Positions 16,504-25,411 are shown, numbered from the stretch's first letter. The stretch is 64,000 bases of DNA from Mesorhizobium terrae (GCF_008727715.1 NZ_CP044218.1:4233501-4297500); one strand, 5' to 3'. Notes: a model not told the origin generated them from the letters alone. Translations and numbers: made by a program.

Positions 16504-16839
16504 ATGCCGCAGATTGGTCAATTCACCGCCGAAAAATCGGGCTTCGTCGGGCGCGTCCATACGCTCACGCTCTACCGCGACCTCACCATCGTTCCGGCCG
16601 AACCTTCGGAGGCCGAGAACGCGCCCGACTACCGCGTCCATCACGGCGCAGAAGACGGACCGGAGATCGGCGCGGGCTGGAAACGCACCGGCGAGAAGGC
16701 AGGCAGCTATGTCTCGCTGCTCATCGACGATCCCACTTTGCCGCAGCCGATCCGCGCCAATCTGTTCCGCAATGGCGACGATGAATCCTCATGGTCGCTG
16801 CACTGGAACCGCCCGGCTAAGCGCGCCGAGCGGGACTGA
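16504..16839 (+). CDS. DUF736 family protein (second copy)
   Basis: The protein has 111 residues and is preceded by AGGAGG. DUF736 features are IGQFTAEKSGFVGRVHTLTL, APDYRVHHG, EIGAGWKRTGEKAGSYVSLLIDDPTLPQPIRANLF and SWSLHWNRP. It differs strongly from the copy at 10534, so the two are old paralogs. It sits 37 bases after traF and 5 bases before the transglycosylase gene, in the transfer operon. The function is unknown. Confidence 0.92.
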   Translation: MPQIGQFTAEKSGFVGRVHTLTLYRDLTIVPAEPSEAENAPDYRVHHGAEDGPEIGAGWKRTGEKAGSYVSLLIDDPTLPQPIRANLFRNGDDESSWSLHWNRPAKRAERD

Positions 16840-16844
16840 AGACG

Positions 16845-17768
16845 ATGCGCCATCCCGTCAGGATCGCGTTCAAAGCCGCCATCCCTTGGTTCGCGGAAAA
16901 GCCCTCTCATCCCTTCGTCCCGCTCGACGATCAGACGGCCGGCGCGCGCAGCGAAGGTCAAGGGCGGCCAACGGCCGGCGCTTGTCGCGCACCCTTGACC
17001 GCAGCGAGCACGCTGGCAGGCTGGGCTCGAAGCGGAGACAGCGCGGTCTCGCGCTATGCCGTTCTCCTGCTCGCCGGCGTTCTGGCCGTCGGCGCCTTGC
17101 CGGGCGCTGCGCCGGCCCAGGCGCGGCCGATCGAGCGTCCGGCGACGGCCGATGCCTATGCCGCTCCGATCGCGGAAGCGGCGCAGCGCTTCCGCATTCC
17201 GGCGGCCTGGATCAGGGCTGTCCTGCGCGCCGAGAGCGCGGGCGATGTGCGCGCGATCTCCTCGGCCGGCGCGATGGGCTTGATGCAGATCATGCCCGAC
17301 ACCTGGGCGAGGCTGCGCCTCCGTTATCGCCTCGGCAATGACCCCTATGACCCGCGCGACAACATTCTCGCGGGCGCCGCCTATCTGCGCGAGATGTTCG
17401 ACCGCTACGGCGATGTCAGCGCGATGCTCGCCGCCTACAATGCCGGTCCCGGCCGCTACGACGGCCATCGCACGACCGGCCGGCCATTGCCTGCCGAGAC
17501 CCGCGCCTATGTCGCCCAGCTTGCGCCGCTGATCGGCGGCGGCGAAGTCACCGCTCCGGTGGTCGTCGCTGCTGCCGACCCGCAGTCCTGGAGCCGTGCG
17601 CCGCTGTTCGTGGCGCGACCGGAGCGCACGCCGAGCGCTGATCCTGTGCCGCCCGGCGAGCACGTCGCCAAGATCTCGGCTGCACCATCGGTGCGCGACG
17701 TCTCTGCGATCACGCCGCAACCCGGCGGCCTTTTCGTTTCCCGCGTCAGCCCCGGAGAACCGCGATGA
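16845..17768 (+). CDS. Lytic transglycosylase (SLT domain), conjugation-associated
   Basis: The frame has 307 codons. The catalytic domain (residues about 100-225) shows FRIPAAWIRAVLRAESAGD with the active Glu in AES, SSAGAMGLMQIMPDTW, DPRDNILAGAAYLREM and AAYNAGPGRYDGH. It would open peptidoglycan for the mating pore, as VirB1 does. The hydrophobic segment YAVLLLAGVLAVGALPGAAPAQA (residues about 71-93) looks like the real signal peptide. The first about 65 residues are unusual and may be untranslated, although no better start codon with a clear ribosome site is visible. The C-terminal 80 residues are Pro/Ala-rich. Confidence 0.9.
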   Translation: MRHPVRIAFKAAIPWFAEKPSHPFVPLDDQTAGARSEGQGRPTAGACRAPLTAASTLAGWARSGDSAVSRYAVLLLAGVLAVGALPGAAPAQARPIERPATADAYAAPIAEAAQRFRIPAAWIRAVLRAESAGDVRAISSAGAMGLMQIMPDTWARLRLRYRLGNDPYDPRDNILAGAAYLREMFDRYGDVSAMLAAYNAGPGRYDGHRTTGRPLPAETRAYVAQLAPLIGGGEVTAPVVVAAADPQSWSRAPLFVARPERTPSADPVPPGEHVAKISAAPSVRDVSAITPQPGGLFVSRVSPGEPR

Positions 17769-18060
17769 GGACCAAGGTCCAGTGGCTGAACGTGGTCGTT
17801 CCATTGTGCAGGTCGGCAGTGTGGGGTCAGGACCGAAGATCGGCAGGAGGGGCAGAACGGGCAGAGAGGCGGGAGGGCAAGATTAAAGCGGACGGCACCC
17901 CATGGGGCCGATCTGCCGGGCAAGCCCTTGTCTGCACACTGTTGGGGGTGGCACCCTCGAATGGAGGGCATGGTGCCGCCATCCGGCGGAACGCCAGCCT
18001 TTGCAAGGCTCTCGGCGGCACTCTAGCCGGAAATCCCACTCATCGGCAGGATCCGCGCCG
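17769..18060 (+). other. Intergenic region upstream of the relaxase, candidate oriT
   Basis: 292 bases separate the transglycosylase from the relaxase in an otherwise overlapping gene row. Inverted repeats are visible, for instance GGCACCCTC ... GAGGG ... GGTGCC around 17949-17974. A 99-codon frame (17765-18064) crosses the region but has no recognisable protein features. In MOB-P elements oriT usually lies next to the relaxase gene, so this is the best place for it; no nick consensus was recognised. Confidence 0.4.
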
Positions 18061-20109
18061 ATGAGCGACGACGAGAACCACTTCCGCCCACGGCCAGGCC
18101 GCATTCGATCGGATGCGCGCGGCGGCGCCAAGACCAAGAGCTTCTTCACCAAGGTCAAGAAGATCGCCCGCCAGCATGGCGGATCGCCATCGCGCGGGGC
18201 GCGTGCCGCTGCCACGGGCCGCGCCGCCAAGGATGGATCACGATCGGCATTGGCGAGCGGCCGGGGCGTGAAGCGCGGCCGCGGCGCGGCCTTCGTGCGC
18301 GCCCGCAACCTCTCGGATGGCTGGAGCCATCGCCAGCCCGGCAGCCGCCGCGTCATCGTCAAATCGCGCTCCGTCCGCGCCGCCGGCAAGAACGGCCGCG
18401 CGGCCGCCCATCTGCGCTACATTCAGCGCGACGGAACCTCGCGCGACGGCGAGCGCGGCCAGCTCTACTCGGCGACCGCGGATCGCGCCGACGGCGATGC
18501 CTTCCTCGATCGCGGCAAGGATGACCGCCACCAGTTCCGCTTGATCGTCTCGCCCGAGGATGCGGCCGACCTTGCGGACCTGACCGGCTACACGCGCGAC
18601 CTGATGAGCCAGGTCGAAGCCGACCTCGGCACGAAGCTCGATTGGATCGCGGTCAATCACCTCAACACCGGCCATCCCCATGTCCATGTTATCGTCAACG
18701 GCCGCGACGAGCTGGGCGAGGATCTGGTCATCAACGGCGACTATATCGCCCACGGCGTCCGCGAACGCGCCAGCGCGCTCGTGACGCTCGAACTCGGTCC
18801 CGTCACCGAGATCGAGCAGCAGAGCAAGCTCTCCGCCGAAATCGGTCAGGACCGCTTCACCCGCATCGACCGCGCCATGATCGCAGAGGCGCGCCACGGC
18901 CTGGTCGATCTTCGTCCCGAGCCCGGCGATCCGCGCGGCATCGCCAGCCGGGCGCTTCGTCTGGCCCGGCTTGGCAAGCTGGAAAAGATGGGGCTTGCCA
19001 CCGAGCATGCGCCGGGCGTCTGGGAGTTGAGTGACCGACTTGAGCCCACCCTGCGCGAGCTGGGCGAGCGCGGAGACATCATCCGCACCATGCAGAAGGT
19101 GCTTCGGGCGGAGGGACAGGAGCGCGATCCGGCCAGCTTCCAGATTCATGACGGCGCGGCAGGCGCGCCGATTGTCGGCCGCGTCATCGACAAGCATCTC
19201 GCCGACGAACTGGGCGAGAACATCACCCTGGTTGTCGACGGGATCGATGGCCGCGCGCACCATGTCTCCGGCTTCGATGCGGGTCGCGTCGAGGATGCGC
19301 GTATCGGCAGCATCGTTGAGATCGGTCCGGCCGATATGGCGGCCCGGCCTTCGGATCGCGCCATTGCCGTTATGACCAAGGACGGCGTCTATCAGCCGAG
19401 CCGCCATCTGGAGCAGGCCCGGTTCGACGGCCGCGTGCCCGGTGGCGACTACGAAGGCTTCGTCGATGCCCATGTCCGCCGGCTGGAGGCGTTGCGCCGC
19501 GCCGGCATCGTCGAGCGCATCGACGCCGACCGCTGGCGCATCCCCGAGGATTTCGAGAGCCGGGCAGCCGCCCATGACGCCGGCCGCAGTGTCCGCGTCA
19601 ATATCCGCGTCCTCTCGGCCTTCGATCTGGAAAGCCAGATCGGGGCGGACGGCGCCACCTGGCTCGACCGCCGGCTGATCGCAGGCGAGGCGTCCGATCT
19701 GGCGCCGGCTGGCTTCGGACAGGCCGTCGCCCAGGCGATGGACCGCCGCCGCGAACATCTGATCGACCAGGGTGATGCCACCCGCCAGCCGACCGGCCGG
19801 GTGTTCTATCGCCGCAATCTGCTTGCCACGCTGCGCGAGCGTGAGGTCGCGCGCGCCGGCGCCGAGCTGGCGGTGTCAAAGCCCATGCCGTTCCGCGCCT
19901 CCGGAGACGGCGAGACCGTGAGCGGCACATTCACCGGCACCGTCCAGCTCGCGAGCGGCAGATTTGCCATCGTCGAGAAGAGCCATGAGTTCACCCTAGT
20001 CCCCTGGCGGCCGGTCATCGAGCGCCAGCGCGGCCGCGAGGTTATCGGCGTGGTCCAGGGCGGATCGGTATCCTGGCAGCTCGGGAAACAGCGGGAACTC
20101 GGGCTATGA
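18061..20109 (+). CDS. VirD2/MobP-type relaxase (DUF3363 family)
   Basis: This 682-residue protein nicks oriT and pilots the transferred strand. ATG 18061 is chosen because the earlier part of the frame is a shadow. A basic N-terminus (residues 1-115) is followed by HLRYIQRDG (about 117-125) with a candidate catalytic Tyr. Then come HQFRLIVSPEDA (157-168) and the HUH metal motif HPHVH (205-209) in HLNTGHPHVHVIVNGRDELG. The C-terminal 400 residues are the DUF3363 region typical of Rhizobiales ICE relaxases, ending in a beta-rich domain (SGTFTGTVQLASGRFAIVEK). It is followed by a toxin-antitoxin pair and then the traG/trb genes. Confidence 0.92.
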   Translation: MSDDENHFRPRPGRIRSDARGGAKTKSFFTKVKKIARQHGGSPSRGARAAATGRAAKDGSRSALASGRGVKRGRGAAFVRARNLSDGWSHRQPGSRRVIVKSRSVRAAGKNGRAAAHLRYIQRDGTSRDGERGQLYSATADRADGDAFLDRGKDDRHQFRLIVSPEDAADLADLTGYTRDLMSQVEADLGTKLDWIAVNHLNTGHPHVHVIVNGRDELGEDLVINGDYIAHGVRERASALVTLELGPVTEIEQQSKLSAEIGQDRFTRIDRAMIAEARHGLVDLRPEPGDPRGIASRALRLARLGKLEKMGLATEHAPGVWELSDRLEPTLRELGERGDIIRTMQKVLRAEGQERDPASFQIHDGAAGAPIVGRVIDKHLADELGENITLVVDGIDGRAHHVSGFDAGRVEDARIGSIVEIGPADMAARPSDRAIAVMTKDGVYQPSRHLEQARFDGRVPGGDYEGFVDAHVRRLEALRRAGIVERIDADRWRIPEDFESRAAAHDAGRSVRVNIRVLSAFDLESQIGADGATWLDRRLIAGEASDLAPAGFGQAVAQAMDRRREHLIDQGDATRQPTGRVFYRRNLLATLREREVARAGAELAVSKPMPFRASGDGETVSGTFTGTVQLASGRFAIVEKSHEFTLVPWRPVIERQRGREVIGVVQGGSVSWQLGKQRELGL

Positions 20110-20128
20110 CCGCCATAATGCCCGACAA

Positions 20129-20161
20129 TGTCATGACAAAGGAGGCCGAACATGCTATATA
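20129..20161 (+). promoter_or_regulatory. Promoter and operator of the toxin-antitoxin pair
   Basis: A -35-like TGACAA (20134-20139) and a -10-like TATATA (20156-20161) are separated by 16 bases. The palindrome TGTCATGACA (20129-20138) overlaps the -35 box and could be the antitoxin operator. The placement rules out the ATG at 20152 as the antitoxin start. Confidence 0.45.
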
Positions 20162-20181
20162 GTCGATCAGGAGGCGTCACC

Positions 20182-20466
20182 ATGGCCAATGCAACCCGAT
20201 CCGAGAAACTCGACCTGCGGCTGACGCCGGAGGCCAAGCGCGTGCTGAACGCCGCGGCCCAAGCCGAGCGACGGTCGGTCAGCGAGTTCGTGCTGGAAAG
20301 CGCGCTCATCCGTGCCCAAGAGACCTTGCCGGACCGCCAGCATTTCGGGCTGGACGCGGAGCGCTGGCAAGCCTTCCTCGCCGCGCTCGATGCACCGCCC
20401 CGTCCGTTGCCGAGGCTGAAGCGGCTCCTGAACGAGCCCGGCCTGTTCGAGCATCCCGGCGAATAG
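20182..20466 (+). CDS. DUF1778 antitoxin (TacA-like)
   Basis: The protein has 94 residues from ATG 20182, which has AGGAGG 7 bases upstream. The N-terminal RHH domain KLDLRLTPEAKRVLNAAAQAERRSVSEFVLESALIRAQETL is followed by a C-terminal arm (FGLDAERWQAFLAALDAPPRPLPRLKRLL) that in TacA wraps round the toxin and blocks its active site. It is paired with a GNAT toxin 4 bases downstream. The RHH part should repress the operon. Confidence 0.93.
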   Translation: MANATRSEKLDLRLTPEAKRVLNAAAQAERRSVSEFVLESALIRAQETLPDRQHFGLDAERWQAFLAALDAPPRPLPRLKRLLNEPGLFEHPGE

Positions 20467-20470
20467 CCCC

Positions 20471-20968
20471 GTGGCGCTCCGTATCGAGAAGCTGCGGCGC
20501 GAGCATCGCGTCGAGGGGTTCGATTGCGGCAAGGAGCCGCTCAACCGCTTCCTGATCCGCTTCGCCCTGCAAAGCCAGCTTTCCAACAGCGCGCAGACCT
20601 ATCTCGCCCTCTCGGACGATGAGGTGGTCGGCTATTACACCCTGACCTATGGCGACGTGGCCTATGACGATGCGCCCGGGCGGTTGCAGAAGGGCGTCGC
20701 CCGTCATCCGGTTCCCCTGATGATCCTCGCACGCCTCGCGGTGGCCAGCGCCTGGTCAGGCAAGGGGATCGGCTCCGGCCTGCTCAAGGATGCGCTCGGC
20801 CGCACGCTCGCCGCCGCCGAAATCGCGGGCCTGCGCGCTTTTGCCGTCCATGCCAAGGATGAGGAGGCGCGAGCCTTCTACGAACATTTCGATTTCATCG
20901 CGTCGCCCAGCGATCCGATGCACCTGTTTGTGCTCCTCAAGGACGTTCGCGCCCTGATCGGCCGCTAG
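20471..20968 (+). CDS. GNAT-family acetyltransferase toxin (TacT-like)
   Basis: This 165-residue protein starts with GTG 4 bases after the antitoxin gene. GNAT features are FDCGKEPLNRFL at the N-terminus, VVGYYTLTYGDVAYDD, and the acetyl-CoA loop RLAVASAWSGKGIGSGLLKDAL. The catalytic-site Tyr region lies in EEARAFYEHFDF. TacT toxins acetylate aminoacyl-tRNA and stop translation. Here the pair sits between the relaxase and the coupling protein, so it stabilises the element. Its stop codon overlaps that of the convergent XRE gene within a shared CTAG. Confidence 0.92.
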   Translation: MALRIEKLRREHRVEGFDCGKEPLNRFLIRFALQSQLSNSAQTYLALSDDEVVGYYTLTYGDVAYDDAPGRLQKGVARHPVPLMILARLAVASAWSGKGIGSGLLKDALGRTLAAAEIAGLRAFAVHAKDEEARAFYEHFDFIASPSDPMHLFVLLKDVRALIGR

Positions 20969-21249
20969 CGGAGGGGTTGGGATTTTCGCCCGCCGGTTCG
21001 TTTGGGGGCCTCTGCGGTCGATTCGATCTCTTTCAGGATTTCGGCAGCCGAAACGCCCAGCGCCGCAGCAATATCGACGAACTCGATGACATCAATCCGT
21101 CGCTCATCGTTCTCATATTTGGCGACAAAGGATTGCGGCCTGCCGAGCGCTGCGGCAATTTCGGCCTGGGTCATACCTTTCGCCTTGCGTGCTTCGACGA
21201 GCAGGGACAGGAGACGCTGCTGTCGGGATGTGCGCAAGGACTTCTGCAT
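20965..21249 (-). CDS. XRE-family transcriptional regulator
   Basis: This 94-residue protein is one HTH_3 domain: LLVEARKAKGMTQAEIAAALGRPQSFVAKYENDERRIDVIEFVDIAAALGVSAAEIL (about residues 16-72). A basic tail follows (KRTGGRKSQ). It is convergent with the GNAT toxin and divergent from the DUF2285 gene at 21357. A strong palindrome lies in the 107-bp gap between them, probably its own operator. It is likely to repress itself and the small DUF2285 gene. Confidence 0.9.
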   Translation of the reverse strand: MQKSLRTSRQQRLLSLLVEARKAKGMTQAEIAAALGRPQSFVAKYENDERRIDVIEFVDIAAALGVSAAEILKEIESTAEAPKRTGGRKSQPLR

Positions 21250-21292
21250 TCGGAACGGCGCTCCATTGATGAAGGGAGGCCATTTCGGTAAT

Positions 21293-21319
21293 CCTGATAT
21301 GGGATTATCCCAGTTCAGG
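21293..21319. promoter_or_regulatory. 27-bp nested palindrome, probable XRE operator
   Basis: The arms are perfect and nested: CCTGA (21293-21297) pairs with TCAGG (21315-21319), and inside it GGGAT (21301-21305) pairs with ATCCC (21307-21311) around a single T. It lies between divergent xre and DUF2285 genes, 38 bases before the latter's ATG. A partly overlapping GGTAATCC / GGATTATCC pair is at 21287-21310. Confidence 0.65.
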
Positions 21320-21356
21320 ATTTTTGGTGCTGTTGGCCCTGAAGGGAGGGCGTTCG

Positions 21357-21671
21357 ATGCGCGTCAGACCCAAGCTTGATCCCGATGTCGATGACGAGGC
21401 CCCGAGCGGCCCCGAGATCACGACTTATGACGAAGAGCATTATGTGACCTATCTGCGTTTGCTGGATGCGCAGACGGACGGAGCGGACTGGTCCGAGGTG
21501 GCGCGGATCGTGCTGCACCGCGATCCGGTCGCCGAGGAAGACCGCACAAGGGCCTGCTGGGAAAGCCATCTCGCCCGCGCGCAATGGATGACCAAGCAGG
21601 GCTACCGCCGCATTCTCCAGCAGGCCGTCGCGGAGGCGACGCAAGAGGCTCAGGGCAAGACACGGCACTAA
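21357..21671 (+). CDS. Small DUF2285-type DNA-binding protein
   Basis: The protein has 104 residues from ATG 21357 (GAAGGGAGGG upstream). The pattern HYVTYLRLLDAQTDGADWSEVARIVLHRDPVAEEDRTRACWESHLARAQWMTKQGYRRIL is the compact DUF2285 form seen between relaxase and traG in these ICEs. Its helix content and conserved W-x-E-V-A-R-I suggest a small regulator. It is separated from traG by 121 bases with no other gene. Confidence 0.82.
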   Translation: MRVRPKLDPDVDDEAPSGPEITTYDEEHYVTYLRLLDAQTDGADWSEVARIVLHRDPVAEEDRTRACWESHLARAQWMTKQGYRRILQQAVAEATQEAQGKTRH

Positions 21672-21792
21672 GCGAACCATCCGATTTCTACGCCATGGTA
21701 TCCGGCGGCACGCCGATATGTCTTTTCTGTTGAGTCTCGCGAAAACGCCTATTCTCTGATCGGCTCCATCTCTTTTGCCGATTGGAGCCTGT

Positions 21793-23781
21793 ATGCGTGG
21801 AGGCCGAATACTCTGGGGTCAGATCGCCGTTGTCCTGACCGTTGTGCTGTTGACGACATGGGCGGCGACGCAATGGACCGCATGGCGGCTCGGCTTTCAG
21901 GCGCAGCTTGGCGCCCCATGGTTCAAACTGGCGGGCTGGCCGGTCTATTCTCCACCGGCTTTTTTCTGGTGGTGGTTTTCGTTCGACGCCTATGCGCCAT
22001 CCATCTTCCTGGAGGGAGCGGCGATCGCCGTATCCGGCAGCTTCATCGCCATCGCCGTCGCCATCTTCATGTCGCTCATCCGGGCGCGCGAGGCGCGCAA
22101 TGTGGCGACCTACGGCTCCGCCCGCTGGGCCGACGACCGGGAAATCCGCGCCGTCGGCCTGCTTGGTCCCGATGGCGTCGTGCTCGGCCGGCACATCCAG
22201 GATTATCTGCGCCATGACGGCCCCGAACATGTGCTGTGCTTCGCCCCGACGCGGAGTGGCAAGGGTGTCGGGCTCGTTGTGCCGACGCTGCTTACCTGGC
22301 CGGGAAGCTGCATCGTCCACGACATCAAGGGCGAGAACTGGACCCTGACCGCCGGCTTCCGCGCCAAGCATGGCCGCGTGCTGCTGTTCGATCCGACCAA
22401 TGCACAATCGTCCGCCTACAATCCGTTGCTGGAAGTCCGGCGCGGCGAATGGGAGGTGCGCGACGTCCAGAACATCGCCGACATCCTGGTCGATCCCGAA
22501 GGCAGCCTCGACAAGCGCAACCATTGGGAGAAGACAAGCCACAGCCTGCTGGTCGGCGCGATCCTGCACGTCCTCTATGCCGAGCCCGACAAGACGCTGG
22601 CGGGCGTCGCCAACTTCCTCTCCGATCCGCGCCGGCCAGTCGAAGCGACGCTGCGCGCGATGATGTCGGCGCCGCATCTGGGCGAAGCGGGCGTCCATCC
22701 CGTCGTTGCTTCCGCCGCGCGCGAGCTGCTCAACAAATCAGAGAACGAGCGATCCGGCGTGCTGTCGACCGCCATGAGCTTCCTTGGCCTCTATCGCGAT
22801 CCGGTCGTGGCGAAGGTGACGGCGCGCTGCGACTGGCGCATCGCCGATCTGGTCGGGGACCGGCGGCCGGTCACCCTCTACCTCGTCGTGCCGCCGTCCG
22901 ACATCAACCGCACCAAGCCCCTGATCCGCCTGATCCTCAACCAGATCGGCCGGCGGCTCACCGAGGAATTGAAGGCGTCGAACAAACGCCATCGCCTGCT
23001 GCTCATGCTCGACGAGTTTCCCGCGCTCGGCCGATTGGACTTTTTTGAGTCCGCCTTGGCCTTCATGGCCGGCTACGGTCTCAAGAGTTTCCTGATCGCG
23101 CAGAGCCTCAACCAGATCGAGCGCGCCTATGGGTCGAACAATTCGATCCTCGACAATTGCCATGTGCGCGTCGCCTTCGCCGCCAATGACGAGCGCACCG
23201 CCAAGCGTGTGTCGGATTCGCTCGGCACCGCGACGGAGCTGCGCGATTCCACTAACTATGCCGGCCATCGGCTGGCGCCGTGGCTCGGGCACCTCATGGT
23301 GTCGCGCCAGGAGACGGCGCGGCCGCTCCTGACGCCCGGCGAGATCATGCAGCTTCCGCCCAGCGACGAGATCGTCATGGTGGCGGGCACGCCGCCGATC
23401 CGGGCGAAGAAGGCGCGCTATTTCGAGGATGCGCGCTTCAAGGAGCGCATCCTGCCGCCGCCCGATCTTATCGCGCCGCGAGCCGCAGCGACGATGACGG
23501 ATGAATGGTCGGCGCGTGTGATCGCGCCATCGGCCGCAGCGGCGGCAACCACAACAAGCGACGGCGCCGATGGCGATCCGGCCAATGCCGGCATCCGCCG
23601 CGAGCCGGAATTGCCCGAGCATGAAGAGATCGTCCCGGCCGCGCGGCCGCCCGAGCAGGAGTTTGATCTTTTGGACGATGAGCCCGACGTGGACGCCGCC
23701 AAGGCGCGAGCGCTGCGCCAGCGTATTCGCATCGTCGCCCGGCAGGCGACGATGGACCCGGCCGACGGCATCGAATTGTAG
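21793..23781 (+). CDS. traG: TraG/VirD4 type IV coupling protein
   Basis: The protein has 662 residues from ATG 21793. N-terminal helices (residues about 9-27 and 72-94) anchor it in the inner membrane. The ATPase domain has Walker A APTRSGKGVG (151-160) and Walker B LLLMLDEFPALG (about 401-412). Other TraG blocks are GSARWADDREIR, VHDIKGENW, FLGLYRDPVVAKVTA and NCHVRVAFAANDERTAKRVSDSLG. It links the relaxosome to the Trb pore and drives DNA export. The C-terminal 90 residues are Ala/Pro-rich and acidic. A CopG-type gene follows after 3 bases. Confidence 0.95.
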   Translation: MRGGRILWGQIAVVLTVVLLTTWAATQWTAWRLGFQAQLGAPWFKLAGWPVYSPPAFFWWWFSFDAYAPSIFLEGAAIAVSGSFIAIAVAIFMSLIRAREARNVATYGSARWADDREIRAVGLLGPDGVVLGRHIQDYLRHDGPEHVLCFAPTRSGKGVGLVVPTLLTWPGSCIVHDIKGENWTLTAGFRAKHGRVLLFDPTNAQSSAYNPLLEVRRGEWEVRDVQNIADILVDPEGSLDKRNHWEKTSHSLLVGAILHVLYAEPDKTLAGVANFLSDPRRPVEATLRAMMSAPHLGEAGVHPVVASAARELLNKSENERSGVLSTAMSFLGLYRDPVVAKVTARCDWRIADLVGDRRPVTLYLVVPPSDINRTKPLIRLILNQIGRRLTEELKASNKRHRLLLMLDEFPALGRLDFFESALAFMAGYGLKSFLIAQSLNQIERAYGSNNSILDNCHVRVAFAANDERTAKRVSDSLGTATELRDSTNYAGHRLAPWLGHLMVSRQETARPLLTPGEIMQLPPSDEIVMVAGTPPIRAKKARYFEDARFKERILPPPDLIAPRAAATMTDEWSARVIAPSAAAAATTTSDGADGDPANAGIRREPELPEHEEIVPAARPPEQEFDLLDDEPDVDAAKARALRQRIRIVARQATMDPADGIEL

Positions 23782-23784
23782 GAG

Positions 23785-24252
23785 ATGCCGGTGCAGGCCA
23801 AGACCCGCATGAACGTCTATTTCGACCCCGGCCTACTGAAGCAGGTCGAGGCGCTGGCGCTCCGGCGCAATGTCTCCAAATCCGCGGTGATCGAAGCAGC
23901 CGTCGCGTCCTTCCTCTCGGCCGACGCCTCCGAACGGCTCGAGGCCGTGTTCGCACGCCGCATGGACAAGCTCGGCCGCCAGATCGATGGGCTCGACGAG
24001 GATATCGCCATCCTGGGCGAGACCGTCTCGCTGTTCATCCGCTTTTGGCTCACTATCACGCCGCCATTGCCCGAAAGCGCGCAAGCCTCGGCGCGCGCGA
24101 AAGGAACGGAACGCTTCGAAGGCTTCATGCAATCGCTCGGTCGGCGATTGGCGACCGGCGACAGGTTCCTGAAAGAGCTTTCGCGCGATGTCGACTCGCT
24201 GCGCGACGGCGCAGACCATGCGCTCTTCAAGACAAACGGCGATCCAGGCTGA
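23785..24252 (+). CDS. CopG/RHH-type protein adjacent to traG
   Basis: This 155-residue protein begins with an RHH domain (TRMNVYFDPGLLKQVEALALRRNVSKSAVIEAAVASFLSAD, about 7-47). A coiled-coil-like charged segment (MDKLGRQIDGLDEDIAILGETVSLFIRFWL) and a longer helical tail follow. Conserved traG-copG-trbB linkage in alphaproteobacterial ICEs suggests a transfer-related accessory or an autoregulator of the trb genes. The ATG 3 bases after the traG stop makes them one transcript. The hydrophobic stretch SLFIRFWLTI is notable and could dip into the membrane. Confidence 0.82.
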   Translation: MPVQAKTRMNVYFDPGLLKQVEALALRRNVSKSAVIEAAVASFLSADASERLEAVFARRMDKLGRQIDGLDEDIAILGETVSLFIRFWLTITPPLPESAQASARAKGTERFEGFMQSLGRRLATGDRFLKELSRDVDSLRDGADHALFKTNGDPG

Positions 24253-24313
24253 ATATTCAACTCCGCCGATTGCCGCCTTTTCTTCGCCATGGCCGCACGC
24301 ATCGAGATACTTG

Positions 24314-24344
24314 TTGAACCGACCCGATTTCCGGCTCTTTTAAT
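24314..24344 (+). promoter_or_regulatory. Possible promoter of the trb operon
   Basis: TTGAAC (24314-24319) and TTTAAT (24339-24344) are 19 bases apart in a 142-bp gap, the only sizeable gap in the traG-trbI row. The spacing is longer than ideal. The separation suggests that trbB-trbI can be expressed apart from traG. Confidence 0.3.
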
Positions 24345-24394
24345 CATCCCCGTCAGGGGACTGCATGCCGCGTCCCCGCCAGCACGGGGACAAG

Positions 24395-25411
24395 ATGACG
24401 ACCACGCACCAGCAATCCGAGGCGATCCAGCGGGGCGCGCGCATGCTGCGCACGGCGTTCGGACCTGCCATCGCTGGCTTCCTGGAAGACCCGTCCATTG
24501 TCGAAGTGATGCTGAATCCCGACGGGCGGCTCTGGATCGACCGTCTCTCCAGCGGGCTTGAGGATACCGGCCGTAAGCTGCCGGCAGCCGACGGCGAGCG
24601 CATCGTCCGCCTGGTCGCCCATCACGTCGGTGCCGAAGTCCATGCCGGCGCGCCGCGTGTCTCCGCCGAACTCCCCGAGACCGGGGAAAGGTTCGAGGGT
24701 CTTCTTCCGCCTGTGGTCGCGGCTCCAGCCTTCGCGATCCGCAAGCCCGCCGTCGCAGTGTTCACCCTCGACGACTATGTCGCAGCGGGCATCATGTCGA
24801 CAGCGCAGGCCGAGACGTTACGCGAAGGCGTCGCTGCGCGCGCGAACATTCTGGTCGCCGGCGGTACGTCCACCGGCAAGACCACGCTGACCAACGCATT
24901 GCTCGCAGAGGTCGCGAAGACCGACGATCGCGTCGTCATCATCGAAGATACGCGCGAACTGCAATGCGCCGCGCCGAACCTCGTGGCGATGCGCACGAAA
25001 GACGGCGTCGCCTCTCTCTCCGATCTCGTTCGCTCTTCGCTGCGTCTTCGCCCCGATCGTATTCCGATCGGCGAGGTGCGCGGCGCCGAAGCCCTGGAAC
25101 TGCTCAAGGCCTGGGGCACCGGCCATCCCGGCGGCGTCGGCACGATCCATGCCGGCAGCGCGATCGGTGCGCTGCGCCGAATGGAACAGCTCATCCAGGA
25201 GGCCGTCGTCACCGTCCCGCGCGCGCTGATCGCCGAGACGATCGACATCGTTGCCGTCCTCTCCGGCCGCGGCTCGGCGCGCCGGCTCTCCGAGCTCGCA
25301 CGCGTCAAGGGCCTCGGCCTCGATGGCGATTACCGCGTCGCGCCGGCCGTCATCGAGGGCACCGGCGGCCCGACCTCGCTCACCCCAAGCCCTGAAGGAG
25401 AACGCCTGTGA
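24395..25411 (+). CDS. trbB: TrbB, secretion ATPase (VirB11 family)
   Basis: The protein has 338 residues from ATG 24395; an ATG at 24365 would add 10 residues. Hexameric ATPase features are [15 protein letters not shown], Walker [17 protein letters not shown] (about 153-168), the Asp box VIIEDTREL, Walker B/His box [38 protein letters not shown]. It powers pore assembly and switching between pilus and DNA export. Its stop overlaps the trbC start (GTGA). Confidence 0.95.
   Translation: MTTTHQQSEAIQRGARMLRTAFGPAIAGFLEDPSIVEVMLNPDGRLWIDRLSSGLEDTGRKLPAADGERIVRLVAHHVGAEVHAGAPRVSAELPETGERFEGLLPPVVAAPAFAIRKPAVAVFTLDDYVAAGIMSTAQAETLREGVAARANILVAGGTSTGKTTLTNALLAEVAKTDDRVVIIEDTRELQCAAPNLVAMRTKDGVASLSDLVRSSLRLRPDRIPIGEVRGAEALELLKAWGTGHPGGVGTIHAGSAIGALRRMEQLIQEAVVTVPRALIAETIDIVAVLSGRGSARRLSELARVKGLGLDGDYRVAPAVIEGTGGPTSLTPSPEGERL

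Noticed and set aside
17765..18064. 99-codon frame between the transglycosylase and the relaxase
   Set aside because: No protein-like features and no ribosome site; the region is more likely oriT and leader.
18238..19758. 506-codon minus-strand frame
   Set aside because: Antisense to the relaxase, which has a clear HUH motif on the plus strand.
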